Shown: positions 41,942-51,608 of the stretch, piece by piece | Layout: the number at the start of each line of letters is the position of its first letter | How positions within the stretch are numbered: the first letter of the stretch is position 1 | Assembly (NCBI GenBank): GCA_964600235.1 | Contig: CAZRIV010000004.1 | Location: 62,001-126,000 of the forward strand | Direction: 5' to 3' | DNA length: 64,000 nt | Source: MWEI01 sp964600235 | GTDB taxonomy: Bacteria; Desulfobacterota; Desulfomonilia; UBA1062 | Translations under genes and position numbers: made by a program | The notes under the pieces: model-generated | Told to the model about the DNA's origin: nothing | Seen by the model: only the letters and a program-made list of their open reading frames with translations | Databases searched by the model: none

Positions 41942-43389
41942 TGGCCTCAGACCTCACCCGCAGACTCCCCGGCGCATCTCTGAGAGGGCCGGACATACCG
42001 TGGAACACCCTGAAGGTGGATTCCACCCGTGTCCTGCCGGGTGATGCTTTTCTTGCGCTCAGGGGCAGCGTTCAGGACGGCCATCGATTCATCCCCGACG
42101 CACTACGCAGGGGGGCCGCCCTCATCATCTGCAATGACGGACACACCGTGGAAGAAACCGGTGCGTCCATCATGAGCGTCCCCGACACAAAAGCGGCCCT
42201 TACGACCATCCTGCCGTTTCTCTACCCCAAGGCCCTGGAACTGAGGATGGTGGGCATCACCGGCACCAACGGAAAGACCACCACAACCTATCTCATCGAA
42301 TCCGTGCTGAATGGAGCGGGTATTTCCTGCGGCGTGATGGGCACCATAAGCACGCGCTACCATGGCAGGGAGATCACCTCTTCCCTCACCACGCCGGGCC
42401 CCGTCGACCTGTTCGAGGTCCTTAACCTCATGCGGCTTGAGGATGTCCAGGCGTGTGTCATGGAGGTGAGCTCTCACGCCCTGGACCAGGACAGGGTTGC
42501 AGGCCTCGCATTCGAATACGGCCTGTTCACGAACCTGAGCCAGGACCACCTGGATTATCACAAGGACATGGAGACCTATTTCCTCGCCAAGAAGAGACTC
42601 TTTGATGTCTATCTGAGCGGGAAGGCCATAATCAATATAGATGATGCCTATGGAAGAAGGCTTATCAATACCCTCACAGGGGCCGTGACTTACGGATTTC
42701 ATGAAGATGCGCTCATCCGCGTTCTTTCCCTTGACAATTCCCCTGCAGGCCTCACCTTGGAGATCGCTACCCCATCCGGCGAACTCACCATCCACAGTGC
42801 CCTCAAAGGTGAGATGAATGCCTACAATATCATGGCCGCGATCGGGGTCTGCCACGCAATGGGTATCCCGAACCACAGGACATCAGAGGGCATCGAGGCC
42901 CTCAAGGGCGTGCCCGGCAGGATGGAATCCGTCGAAAACGCATACGGGCTCAACATCATTGTCGATTATGCCCATACACCCGACGCGCTCCAGACGGTCT
43001 TGAGAAACGTACGCCAGTTCACCAGGGACAGGCTCCTGGTCGTCTTCGGCTGCGGGGGCGACCGCGACAAGACCAAGCGGCCCATTATGGGCTCCATCGC
43101 CGCGGGTATGGCCGATCTCGTCGTCGTCACCTCGGACAATCCCCGCTCCGAGGAACCCGGCGCAATCATCGAAGATATCATGAGCGGCATCAAGGACACG
43201 ACCCGTGTGCTTAAGGAACCCGACAGGGCAACGGCCATCTGCCATGCCATCAAGGCCATGAGGTTCGACGACTGCCTTGTGATAGCGGGCAAAGGCCATG
43301 AGGATTACCAGATCATCGGCACGAGGAAGACCTCCTTCGATGACCGCGAATGCGTCCGCCGATGTCTGAAGGAAAGGGGCGGTCAATGA
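41938..43389 (+). CDS. murE: UDP-MurNAc-tripeptide synthetase MurE (meso-diaminopimelate type)
   Basis: The 483-residue ligase adds the third residue to UDP-MurNAc-L-Ala-D-Glu. It has VDSTRVLPGDAFLALRG, the ATP loop GITGTNGKTTTTYL, VMEVSSHALDQDRV and FTNLSQDHLDYH. DNPR at residues 400-403, followed by SEEP, is the established motif for meso-diaminopimelate, consistent with a Gram-negative wall. Start choice: ATG 41938 overlaps the ftsI stop; ATG 41941 is equally possible. Confidence 0.95.
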   Translation: MMASDLTRRLPGASLRGPDIPWNTLKVDSTRVLPGDAFLALRGSVQDGHRFIPDALRRGAALIICNDGHTVEETGASIMSVPDTKAALTTILPFLYPKALELRMVGITGTNGKTTTTYLIESVLNGAGISCGVMGTISTRYHGREITSSLTTPGPVDLFEVLNLMRLEDVQACVMEVSSHALDQDRVAGLAFEYGLFTNLSQDHLDYHKDMETYFLAKKRLFDVYLSGKAIINIDDAYGRRLINTLTGAVTYGFHEDALIRVLSLDNSPAGLTLEIATPSGELTIHSALKGEMNAYNIMAAIGVCHAMGIPNHRTSEGIEALKGVPGRMESVENAYGLNIIVDYAHTPDALQTVLRNVRQFTRDRLLVVFGCGGDRDKTKRPIMGSIAAGMADLVVVTSDNPRSEEPGAIIEDIMSGIKDTTRVLKEPDRATAICHAIKAMRFDDCLVIAGKGHEDYQIIGTRKTSFDDRECVRRCLKERGGQ

Positions 43390-44756
43390 GGATCAGCGCA
43401 CGGGAGATAGCCAACTTCACTGACGGATATATAATCTGCGGCGAGTCGGATACGATCTTCACCGGGGTATCGACCGACTCCAGAAGTATCCTGCCTGGCC
43501 AGCTCTTCGTGGCGCTGCGCGGAGAGAATTTCAACGGGCATGCTTTCATCAAGGATGCCATATCCCGCGGGGCGACAGGCATCGTAGTCATGGAGGATAT
43601 CCCGAGGAACGGCACCCTCATGATCTCTGTCGAGGATACCATGCAGGCCTTGGGAGACATTGCCCACGGGGTGCGCAGCCAGTTCGACACGACCATCATC
43701 GGCGTCACCGGGTCCACCGGGAAGACCACGGTAAAGGAAATCTGTGCCTCCATCCTGAAGCTCCAGGGCCCGTGTCTGAAGACTGAGAAGAACTATAACA
43801 ACCTCATAGGTGTACCCCTTTCGCTTCTCTCCATGGGACCCGAATACGAGTTTGCCGTCATCGAGATGGGCACCAACCGTTTCGGCGAGATCGACCGGCT
43901 GTCCTTCATCACCAGGCCTCAGGTCTCCATAATAACCAATATCAATCCCGTGCACCTGAACGGACTCAGGAGCATCTCAGGGATCATCAAGGAAAAACAG
44001 GCTATTTTCAGGAACACCGCCAAATGCGGCATGGCCGTAATCAACCCTTCCCTGGAACACATGGACAAGATCGAGATCCCCGGCCATCTTCAGGTGATCA
44101 CCTATTCCCACAAGGACCCGTGTGATATCACGTTGACGCATATAGAACACCAGGGGCTCGACGGGAGCGACATCACCATAGACCTGGCCGGCAGGCTCAT
44201 CAGCACCCATGTGCCGCTGCCGGGCATGCACAACGTCATCAACGCCCTGGGGGCATGCGCCTGCGCCGTGGCGTTGAACCTCGACCCGGAGATCATAGCC
44301 GAGGGGGTGAGGACTGCGAAGTTCCCGGGTATGCGCTCCGAGATCATCGTGTCCGACCATCTCACCATCATCAACGACTGCTACAATGCGAACCCTGCAT
44401 CCATGAAGGCGGCGCTGTCCATGCTGGTTGACGCTCCCCATGCCATCAAGGTCGCCGTGCTGGGCGACATGCTGGAGCTCGGCAAGGACTCAGAGTTCTG
44501 GCACGAGGAACTGGGAAAATGGGTGGCTGAATCGAAGATCGACCGGCTCATCTGCATCGGCGAGATGGCAGAGTATGTCTGCGATACGGCATTGAATAAC
44601 GGCATGGCAGGCACCGCCATATACCCCGTGAGGAAGATGGACGAGATCCTCTACAATCTCCAGGATCTCTTCGACAAGGATGCCATGGTGCTTGTCAAGG
44701 CATCCCGTGCGCTGAAGCTCGACCAGCTGGTGAACCAGCTCAAGGCGGTGGCATAG
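43386..44756 (+). CDS. murF: UDP-MurNAc-pentapeptide synthetase MurF
   Basis: The 456-residue ligase adds D-Ala-D-Ala to the UDP-MurNAc-tripeptide. It has GVSTDSRSILPGQLFVALRG, the ATP loop GVTGSTGKTTVKEI, TEKNYNNLIGVPLSLL, EMGTNRFGEIDRLS, INDCYNANPASMKAAL and VLGDMLELGKDSEFWH. The D-Ala-D-Ala it needs must come from a ddl gene outside this window. It overlaps murE by four bases. Confidence 0.95.
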   Translation: MRISAREIANFTDGYIICGESDTIFTGVSTDSRSILPGQLFVALRGENFNGHAFIKDAISRGATGIVVMEDIPRNGTLMISVEDTMQALGDIAHGVRSQFDTTIIGVTGSTGKTTVKEICASILKLQGPCLKTEKNYNNLIGVPLSLLSMGPEYEFAVIEMGTNRFGEIDRLSFITRPQVSIITNINPVHLNGLRSISGIIKEKQAIFRNTAKCGMAVINPSLEHMDKIEIPGHLQVITYSHKDPCDITLTHIEHQGLDGSDITIDLAGRLISTHVPLPGMHNVINALGACACAVALNLDPEIIAEGVRTAKFPGMRSEIIVSDHLTIINDCYNANPASMKAALSMLVDAPHAIKVAVLGDMLELGKDSEFWHEELGKWVAESKIDRLICIGEMAEYVCDTALNNGMAGTAIYPVRKMDEILYNLQDLFDKDAMVLVKASRALKLDQLVNQLKAVA

Positions 44757-44757
44757 C

Positions 44758-45837
44758 ATGCTGTATTACCTGCTCTATCCGCTGCATACCACGCTGAGTT
44801 TATTCAACGTCTTCAAGTACATCACCTTCCGCACCATCTATGCCACCATCACTGCGCTGCTCATAACACTTCTTTTAGGGCCCTGGTTCATAGAGAAGAT
44901 GAACAATCTCAGGCTCAAGGAGCGCATCAGCGGTTATACGCCCGATACCCACAGGGAGAAAAAGGGCACACCCACCATGGGCGGCCTGCTGATCACGTGT
45001 ACGATCGTGTTCTCCACACTCATGTGGGCCGACCTGTTCAATATCTATATCTGGCTCGGCATGGCCGTCCTCGTCTCATATGCTGCGCTCGGCTTCATCG
45101 ACGACTACGTGAAGACCGTCAAGGGCAACATGAAGGGGCTCCCCGGCCGCCTGCGGCTGCTCGTGGAGTTCGCCGTGGCCGCGGCCGTGGGTGTTGCTCT
45201 GATGAGCACTCCCGGCTTCGACGATACGGTGACCTTCCCCTTCTTCAAGCGTTTCTATCTCGACCTGGGGCCCTTCTACATTCCCTTTGTCATGGTGGTC
45301 ATCGTGGGCATGGCCAATGCGGTCAACCTGACGGACGGACTCGACGGTTTGGCCATCGGACCATGCACCATTGCGGCGGCAACATACATCCTCTTTGCCT
45401 ATGTCATAGGGAACTTCAAGGCGGCCGCCTATCTCCAGATACCCTTCATACCGGGCGTGGGTGAACTGAGCGTCTTCCTGGGCGCCCTGGTGGGGGCCGG
45501 GATGGGATTCCTGTGGTACAACACCTACCCCGCCCAGATGTTCATGGGCGATGTGGGATCCCTGAGCCTTGGAGGCCTGCTCGGGGCCGTGGCCGTCATG
45601 ACCAAGCAGGAGATGCTCCTGCTCATCGTGGGGGGTATCTTCTTCATGGAGGTGGTCTCGGTCATCCTCCAGGTGGGCTTCTTCAAGTACACCAAAGGCA
45701 AGCGGATATTCCGCATGGCGCCGATACACCATCATTTCGAACTGAAGGGCTGGCCGGAACCGAAGATCATTGTGCGGTTCTGGATCATATCCATATTCCT
45801 TGCAATGGTTGCAATATCAACCTTAAAGCTGAGGTAG
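44758..45837 (+). CDS. mraY: Phospho-N-acetylmuramoyl-pentapeptide transferase MraY
   Basis: The 359-residue integral membrane enzyme has about ten helices and attaches phospho-MurNAc-pentapeptide to undecaprenyl phosphate to make lipid I. Visible motifs are KKGTPTMGGLLI, FIDDYVK with the catalytic Asp pair, NAVNLTDGLDGLAIG, FMGDVGSLSLGG and the C-terminal MAPIHHHFELKGWPE. It starts one base after the murF stop. A small ORF follows before murD. Confidence 0.95.
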   Translation: MLYYLLYPLHTTLSLFNVFKYITFRTIYATITALLITLLLGPWFIEKMNNLRLKERISGYTPDTHREKKGTPTMGGLLITCTIVFSTLMWADLFNIYIWLGMAVLVSYAALGFIDDYVKTVKGNMKGLPGRLRLLVEFAVAAAVGVALMSTPGFDDTVTFPFFKRFYLDLGPFYIPFVMVVIVGMANAVNLTDGLDGLAIGPCTIAAATYILFAYVIGNFKAAAYLQIPFIPGVGELSVFLGALVGAGMGFLWYNTYPAQMFMGDVGSLSLGGLLGAVAVMTKQEMLLLIVGGIFFMEVVSVILQVGFFKYTKGKRIFRMAPIHHHFELKGWPEPKIIVRFWIISIFLAMVAISTLKLR

Positions 45838-45842
45838 GGCCT

Positions 45843-45977
45843 ATGAAGACTGCGAAAGAGGAGATCAATAACCTGCAGATGCTTCTCGCGATCTATCTGG
45901 AGCACGAGGACAAGGGTCTGGCACTGCTCATCATGCAGATACAACAGAGATTGGAGGGACTCAAGGCTTGCGCATAG
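45843..45977 (+). CDS. 44-residue helical protein between mraY and murD, unknown
   Basis: A short ORF starts at ATG 45843, five bases after the mraY stop, and ends 10 bases inside murD. The product (KEEINNLQMLLAIYLEHED, then a second helix LALLIMQIQQRLEGL) should form one or two amphipathic helices with no membrane segment. The ribosome binding site is only GAGGTAGGG around the mraY stop. It fills the only sizeable gap between mraY and murD and would couple their translation, so it looks like a real gene. I recognise no family. Confidence 0.5.
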   Translation: MKTAKEEINNLQMLLAIYLEHEDKGLALLIMQIQQRLEGLKACA

Positions 45978-47263
45978 TCGTGTGGGGGACCGGGATCACC
46001 GGCATTATGACGGCTCAGACCATGCTTGACAGGGGCCATGAGGTCCGCCTCGTGGATGAGAAGCTGCCGGAGGAGATGCCAGCGATTCCCGTCAAGCTGC
46101 TGGAGGCATCCGACATGGAGTGGGCCGAGCTCGTCATACCGAGCCCAGGAGTGCCTCAGCACCACCCCATGCTGGCCTGTGCCGGCAAAGTGCTCTCCGA
46201 GATCGAGGTGGCCGCCTCGCTCATGACAGGCAAGCTCATCGCCATAACCGGCACCAACGGGAAGACCACGACCACGACACTGATCCACAAGATCCTCAAG
46301 GCGAACGGTTTTGATGCCGGCATCGGGGGAAACATCTCCCCGCCTCTTATCTCGCTCGTCAAGGACGACCCTGCCTATGCGGTAGCCGAGATCAGCTCGT
46401 TCCAGCTGGAATGGATCGAGCGGTTCAGGCCCTTCATCGGCATATGCATGAACATCACACCGGACCACCTGGACCGGTACCATACCATGGATGAGTACGT
46501 GCACTACAAGTTCAGGCTCTTCGAGAACCAGACGCCTGAGGATTTTGCCGTCATCAACGACGATGACCCGTACCTGAAGGATATCCGTCTCAAGGCTCAT
46601 CGGGTAGGTTTCTCCATGACGCAGCCCACAAAAGGCGACGGTGCCTATATCAAGGATTCCAGGATCGTCTTCACCGGCGGCATCCAAGGCCCTGGGCCGA
46701 AGGTACCTCCCCCTGAGAAAATCGGCGGGGGCGTCATCGAGGACATGCTGGCAACGGCCATAACCGGGCGGATCCTGGGTGTTGATACCGCGCTCATGGA
46801 GGATGTTTTCCTGGGCTTCAAGGTCATCCACCACCGCTACGAGCATGTGGCCACCATAAACGGCATCACCTTCATCGACGATTCCAAGGCCACCAATGTT
46901 GGGGCACTGGACAAGGCTTTGTCGACCCTCACATCCAAGGTCATCCTCATTCTCGGGGGAAAGGACAAGGGGGGGGATTTCTCGGAGACAGCCCGGCGGT
47001 ACAGCGGCATCATCAAGAAGGCATACCTCATCGGCGAGGCGGCAGGCCGGATCAGAACGGAGATCGACGGCATCGTGAGCACAGTCACCGCCCTCGACAT
47101 GAACGATGCAGTACTGCATGCGTATGAGAGCGCTTCAGCAGGTGATGTCATCCTGTTGAGCCCGGGCTGCGCGAGTTTCGATATGTTCAACAGCTATGCA
47201 CACAGGGGAGAGGTATTCAGGGAATGCGTCTATGGCATCTTGAAGAACACGAAAGAGAGATAG
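45968..47263 (+). CDS. murD: UDP-MurNAc-L-alanine:D-glutamate ligase MurD
   Basis: The 431-residue ligase starts with TTG 45968, with GGAGGG at 45954-45959. It has the N-terminal VVWGTGITGIMTAQTML nucleotide fold, the ATP loop AITGTNGKTTTTTL, AEISSFQLEWIERFRP, NITPDHLDRYH and FIDDSKATNVGALDKAL. The end has LLSPGCASFDMFNSYAHRG, all MurD hallmarks. It adds D-glutamate to UDP-MurNAc-L-Ala. It overlaps ftsW by 40 bases. Confidence 0.95.
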   Translation: MRIVVWGTGITGIMTAQTMLDRGHEVRLVDEKLPEEMPAIPVKLLEASDMEWAELVIPSPGVPQHHPMLACAGKVLSEIEVAASLMTGKLIAITGTNGKTTTTTLIHKILKANGFDAGIGGNISPPLISLVKDDPAYAVAEISSFQLEWIERFRPFIGICMNITPDHLDRYHTMDEYVHYKFRLFENQTPEDFAVINDDDPYLKDIRLKAHRVGFSMTQPTKGDGAYIKDSRIVFTGGIQGPGPKVPPPEKIGGGVIEDMLATAITGRILGVDTALMEDVFLGFKVIHHRYEHVATINGITFIDDSKATNVGALDKALSTLTSKVILILGGKDKGGDFSETARRYSGIIKKAYLIGEAAGRIRTEIDGIVSTVTALDMNDAVLHAYESASAGDVILLSPGCASFDMFNSYAHRGEVFRECVYGILKNTKER

Positions 47264-48351
47264 ACTTCGACGTCGTCTTCTTTCTCGCCACCATGGCCTT
47301 GCTTGTACTGGGGACCGTGATGATCTTCTCGTCGAGCTACTTTGTATCAAAAGAGCTCTATGGGAACGGCATTGCCATGACCAAGAGGCACCTCATCCAC
47401 CTGGTGCTGGGCACCGGCATGATGCTATTCATCATGAGCTATGATTACCGGCGTCTCAGTTCGGGCAGGATCATCCTGTTCGCCCTTGTGGGAAGCGCCA
47501 TGGGCCTCGTGCTCTGCTTCGTTCCCGTCATCGGACATTCAGGAGGCCATTCGAGGAGATGGATCGGCATCAGTCCCCTGATCTTCCAGGCCTCCGAGAT
47601 TGCCAAGATTGCCCTGATCCTCTTTATCGCCAATTATCTCTCCAGAAAATCACGCAATATCGGCGAATTCTCCCGCGGCCCCCTGCCGGTGCTCTGCGTC
47701 GTCGCCGTCATGTGCCTTCTCATCTTCATGGAGCCGGACTTCGGCACCGCGGCCGCCCTCCTCATCTGGTCCGTCATGCTCCTCTTCATGGCAGGGATGC
47801 GGTGGAGGCATCTGCTGATCCTCATGGGTATAGGCATACCGGTAGGGCTCATAGGCCTGCTATGGGAATCGTACCGCCGCACCAGGCTTACCATCTTTCT
47901 GGATCCCTGGAAGGACATGCTGGGCAGCGGATACCAGATCATCCAGTCCATGGTCGCCTTTGCCACCGGGGGCTTCTTCGGTTCCGGGCTCGGCGAAGGT
48001 ACCCAGAAGCTCTTCTACCTGCCTGCACCGCATACCGACTTCATCCTCTCCGTCATAGGCGAGGAACTCGGCTTCATGGGTGTCTTTGTCGTGGCAGCCC
48101 TCTTCGCCGTCTGGATATGGAGAGGCTTTACCATAGCACAGGCCACCAACGACTCCTTCGGGTTTCACCTGGTCACGGCATCAGTATGCCTCGTGGGGCT
48201 TCAGGCGATCCTCAACATGGGTGTCGCTCTTTCTCTACTGCCCACCAAGGGTATCCCCCTGCCTTTCTTCAGTTACGGCGGATCGCCGCTGATCAGCACC
48301 ATGTGCATATGCGGACTTATACTGTCCGTTTCCAGGAGGGCCCGCCTGTGA
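47224..48351 (+). CDS. ftsW: Septal peptidoglycan polymerase FtsW (SEDS family)
   Basis: The 375-residue membrane protein has about ten helices. SEDS features include GGHSRRWIGISPLIFQASEIAK with the catalytic-site loop, FMEPDFGTAAALLIW, SGYQIIQSMVAFATGGFFG, GLGEGTQKLFYLPAPHTDFI and GIPLPFFSYGGSPLI. With FtsI it polymerises lipid II at the septum. Position between murD and murG identifies it as FtsW rather than RodA. Confidence 0.95.
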   Translation: MRLWHLEEHEREIDFDVVFFLATMALLVLGTVMIFSSSYFVSKELYGNGIAMTKRHLIHLVLGTGMMLFIMSYDYRRLSSGRIILFALVGSAMGLVLCFVPVIGHSGGHSRRWIGISPLIFQASEIAKIALILFIANYLSRKSRNIGEFSRGPLPVLCVVAVMCLLIFMEPDFGTAAALLIWSVMLLFMAGMRWRHLLILMGIGIPVGLIGLLWESYRRTRLTIFLDPWKDMLGSGYQIIQSMVAFATGGFFGSGLGEGTQKLFYLPAPHTDFILSVIGEELGFMGVFVVAALFAVWIWRGFTIAQATNDSFGFHLVTASVCLVGLQAILNMGVALSLLPTKGIPLPFFSYGGSPLISTMCICGLILSVSRRARL

Positions 48352-49406
48352 AGGTCATCATCACGGCAGGCGGTACCGGCGGGCATATCATGCCTGCCGT
48401 GGCCATTGCAGAGGCTATCAGCGAGAGAGACCCCGACACGAAGGTCCTCTTCGTGGGAACGGACCGCGGCATGGAAGAACGTATCGCAGCCCTGAAGGGG
48501 CTGGATTTCATCCCCATCAGGGCCCTGGGCATCAAGGGCAAGTCGGCGGCGAACCTCATGAAGGCCCTTGTTGTCAACCTGAAGGCATTCCTTGCAGCAC
48601 TCAGGGTCATCAGGGAATTCAGACCGACATGGGTAATCGGAACCGGCGGGTACATAACGGGCATGGTGGTCCTGGCCGGCAGGCTTCTGGGATGCACATG
48701 CGCCATCCAGGAACAGAACAGCATCCCCGGGCTCACCAACAGGATACTCTCCAGGATCGCCAGCCGGGTCTTCCTCGCCTTCCCGGACACGGCTGGCCGC
48801 TTCCCGGCGTCCAAGGCCCTGCTCACCGGCAACCCCCTGCGCAAAGAGCTTGCAGACTGTACACGCACCGGGGGCGGATCAGGCCTGCTCATCCTGGGCG
48901 GAAGCCTCGGCGCGGGCAGCATCAACAGGGTTTCGACAAAGGCGCTTCAGATCCTCAGAGACGAAGGTGTATCCATCAAGGTCGTCCACCAGACCGGGAA
49001 GCAGGATTTCGAGGCGGTCAGGAACGCCTATGAGCGCCTGGGACTCGTAGTCGACGTAAGGGACTTCATCGACGACATGGCCGCCGTCTATCGAGACACA
49101 TCGCTGGCCTTGACCAGATGCGGCGGCATCACGCTCTCCGAGCTTTCGGCCATGGGGATCCCGGCCATCATGGTTCCCCTGCCCCACGCCGCCGATGACC
49201 ACCAGAGCTTTAACGGCCGGTATGTGGCGGATCTGGGAGGCGGGTGGCTCATTCCCGAGCCCGACCTGACGCCCGAGCGCCTGGCATTAGAGATCCGCTC
49301 CAGACTCGGCAACCCTGAGGACCTGAAGAAGGCATCAAAGAACATGTCGCGTATCGGCCTGGGCAAGGGGGCCGACGCCATAGCAAGGGAGATCTTACGT
49401 GTTTAG
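48348..49406 (+). CDS. murG: UDP-GlcNAc:lipid I transferase MurG
   Basis: The 352-residue glycosyltransferase starts with GTG 48348, with AGGAGG at 48334-48339. It begins KVIITAGGTGGHIMPAVAIAE and has IGTGGYITGMVVLAGRLLG, CAIQEQNSIPGLTNRIL and GGSLGAGSINR. The UDP-GlcNAc site TRCGGITLSELSAMGIPAI and PLPHAADDHQSFN follow. It converts lipid I to lipid II at the inner membrane. It overlaps ftsW and murC. Confidence 0.95.
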   Translation: MKVIITAGGTGGHIMPAVAIAEAISERDPDTKVLFVGTDRGMEERIAALKGLDFIPIRALGIKGKSAANLMKALVVNLKAFLAALRVIREFRPTWVIGTGGYITGMVVLAGRLLGCTCAIQEQNSIPGLTNRILSRIASRVFLAFPDTAGRFPASKALLTGNPLRKELADCTRTGGGSGLLILGGSLGAGSINRVSTKALQILRDEGVSIKVVHQTGKQDFEAVRNAYERLGLVVDVRDFIDDMAAVYRDTSLALTRCGGITLSELSAMGIPAIMVPLPHAADDHQSFNGRYVADLGGGWLIPEPDLTPERLALEIRSRLGNPEDLKKASKNMSRIGLGKGADAIAREILRV

Positions 49407-50769
49407 AGGCATTACCAGGATCCATTTCGTAGGCATCGGCGGCATCGGCATGAGCGGCATCGCCGAGCTCCTGCTCAATCTCGGCTTTGTCATCAGCGGC
49501 TCGGATGTGGCGGACTCGGATGCGGTGCAACGGCTCCGCTCGCTCGGGGCGACCGTCCACATCGGCCATGACGGCATCAACATCGCCGATGCCCAGGTGG
49601 TGGTCTACTCTTCGGCCGTAGGGCTCGACAACCCCGAGTGCGTTGCCGCCAAGGACAAGGCCCTGCCCGTCATCCCCAGGGCCGAGATGCTTGCCGAGCT
49701 CATGCGCATGAAGTTTTCCATAGCGATCGCAGGAACCCACGGCAAGACTACTACAACCTCCATGCTGGCCACCATCCTGGCCATGGCAGGGAAAGATCCC
49801 ACGGCCATCATCGGCGGAAGGCTCGACATGTTCGGGTCCAATGCCAGGCTGGGCGAAGGTGAGCTTCTGGTGGCCGAGGCGGACGAGAGCGACCGGTCCT
49901 TCCTCAAGCTCGCACCCATCGTGGCGGTGGTGACCAATATTGAAGAAGAGCACATGGACTGCTACCGCGATATCGATGACATCCGCGACACCTATGTACA
50001 GTTCCTCAACAAGGTCCCCTTCTTCGGCTTCAACATGATCTGCCTGGACGATGCCAACATCCAGCACATCATGCCCCGCCTGGAGCGCAAGGTAATCACC
50101 TACGGGTCGCACACCCAGGCCGTCTACCGCTACACCGAGCCATCTTTCAACGGGTTCGAGACTACATTCACGGCACACCGCAACGGCTCGGTCCTCGGAG
50201 ATGTGACGCTTGGCGTACCGGGGAAACACAACTGCCTCAATGCCCTGGCCGCCATCGGAACTGCCCTGGAGCTCGGCATCGATTTCGACACCATCAAAAA
50301 GGGTTTGAGCGCCTTCAAAGGGGTCCAGAGGAGATGCCATGTGCGCGGGGAGAAAAAGGGCATCACCGTCATGGACGACTATGGCCACCACCCCACCGAG
50401 ATCAGGATGACGCTGGCCGCCGTCAAGAACGGGTTCCCCCAGCGGCGTATCGTGGCCGTATTTCAGCCGCACCGCTACACGCGTACCCGTGACCTTTTCG
50501 AGGAATTCGTGAACTCGTTCTACGATGCATCGAGGCTCTATATAACCGAGATCTACCCGGCATCGGAAAAACCCATCGAGGGCGTGAGCGGCAATGCCCT
50601 CTTCGAGGAGATCAAGAACCACGGCTACCGTGAAGCGTATTATGTCCGGAACAAGGAAGACATCCCCGAAACCCTCCTGGACGACCTCAAGGAGGGAGAC
50701 CTCCTGATCTTCCTGGGCGCGGGCGATGTCTGGAGACAGGGGCTCAGGGTGTTGGAGCGGCTTGGATGA
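49399..50769 (+). CDS. murC: UDP-MurNAc:L-alanine ligase MurC
   Basis: The 456-residue ligase starts with GTG 49399 inside the end of murG. It shows IHFVGIGGIGMSGIAELL, the ATP loop AGTHGKTTTTSML, EADESDRSFLKL, VTNIEEEHMDCY, MDDYGHHPTEIRMTL and FQPHRYTRTRDLF. It adds the first L-alanine to UDP-MurNAc. It overlaps murB by four bases. Confidence 0.95.
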   Translation: MFRGITRIHFVGIGGIGMSGIAELLLNLGFVISGSDVADSDAVQRLRSLGATVHIGHDGINIADAQVVVYSSAVGLDNPECVAAKDKALPVIPRAEMLAELMRMKFSIAIAGTHGKTTTTSMLATILAMAGKDPTAIIGGRLDMFGSNARLGEGELLVAEADESDRSFLKLAPIVAVVTNIEEEHMDCYRDIDDIRDTYVQFLNKVPFFGFNMICLDDANIQHIMPRLERKVITYGSHTQAVYRYTEPSFNGFETTFTAHRNGSVLGDVTLGVPGKHNCLNALAAIGTALELGIDFDTIKKGLSAFKGVQRRCHVRGEKKGITVMDDYGHHPTEIRMTLAAVKNGFPQRRIVAVFQPHRYTRTRDLFEEFVNSFYDASRLYITEIYPASEKPIEGVSGNALFEEIKNHGYREAYYVRNKEDIPETLLDDLKEGDLLIFLGAGDVWRQGLRVLERLG

Positions 50770-51608
50770 GAGTCCTTCAAACCGTACAGGCACACGACGT
50801 GACCTCCATGCACTGCGGGGGGACTATCGAGCGCATATTTGAGCCCGAAGACATACACCAGCTCATGGAAATCATCCGTTCGCACAAAGACTTCCATGTG
50901 TTGGGCGGCGGTACCAATACCATATTCGAAGACGCCGCCATAACGAGGCCGGTTATCCGTCTGGGCAGGGAGTTCTCCGGGATAGAGCACATACCGGGAG
51001 GGATCCTCGCCGGTGCCGCCGTATCCATGAAGCATCTCGTATCCTACTGCGTGAACAAAGGCCTGACAGGGATCGAGTTCATGGCAGGCATCCCGGGCCT
51101 ACTGGGTGGGGCGATCTTCATGAACGCAGGTACCCCGGAGAAGGGCATCCTTGATGCCGTCACAGAGATAGAATTTGTCGACGGATCTGGGACACTGCGC
51201 ACCATAAGGCCTCGGGAGCTTGACTTCACCTACAGGAAAAGCAACATGGAGGCTCGATGTGTCATCGTCTCGGCAAAAATCGCATTGCGCGCATCGACAA
51301 AAGAGAACGTGCGCGCCATAGTCCTGCCCTACCTCCACAAGAAGCGCTCTCAGCCGAGGGGTTACAACAGCGGGTCCATCTTCAAGAATCCCAAGGATCT
51401 CCACGCCGGCTGGCTCATCGATCAGGCCGGCCTGAAGGGGTATAGGATAGGCGGTGCAAAGGTCTCGGAGCTCCATGCGAATTTCATCATCAATGACGGA
51501 ACCGCCACTACCGGGGACATTAAGGAGTTGATCTCAGTGATCAAGAAAGAGGTCAACAGGCTCCATGGCATTGAACTTGTGGAGGAGGTGAGGATCATTG
51601 GTCAGTGA
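50766..51608 (+). CDS. murB: UDP-N-acetylenolpyruvoylglucosamine reductase MurB
   Basis: The 280-residue FAD enzyme reduces UDP-GlcNAc-enolpyruvate to UDP-MurNAc. It has the FAD-binding FHVLGGGTNTIFED, IEFMAGIPGLLGGAIFMNAGT, the Tyr/Arg of FTYRKSNM, QPRGYNSGSIFKNP with the catalytic Ser, and GGAKVSELHANFIIN. The sequence looks like the short type II form without the extra Tyr loop. It sits between murC and ftsQ, overlapping both. Confidence 0.94.
   Translation: MRVLQTVQAHDVTSMHCGGTIERIFEPEDIHQLMEIIRSHKDFHVLGGGTNTIFEDAAITRPVIRLGREFSGIEHIPGGILAGAAVSMKHLVSYCVNKGLTGIEFMAGIPGLLGGAIFMNAGTPEKGILDAVTEIEFVDGSGTLRTIRPRELDFTYRKSNMEARCVIVSAKIALRASTKENVRAIVLPYLHKKRSQPRGYNSGSIFKNPKDLHAGWLIDQAGLKGYRIGGAKVSELHANFIINDGTATTGDIKELISVIKKEVNRLHGIELVEEVRIIGQ

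Noticed and set aside
45843..45977. Small dcw ORF as a Spo0E-like phosphatase
   Set aside because: Size and helical pattern are similar, but the SQELD-type signature is missing.
47559..48347. Upstream extension of the murG frame into ftsW
   Set aside because: The frame is open by chance; MurG homology begins at the GTG at 48348, which has a clear AGGAGG site.
49249..50793. 514-codon minus-strand ORF opposite murC
   Set aside because: Antisense shadow of murC, with His- and Gly-rich low-information sequence.
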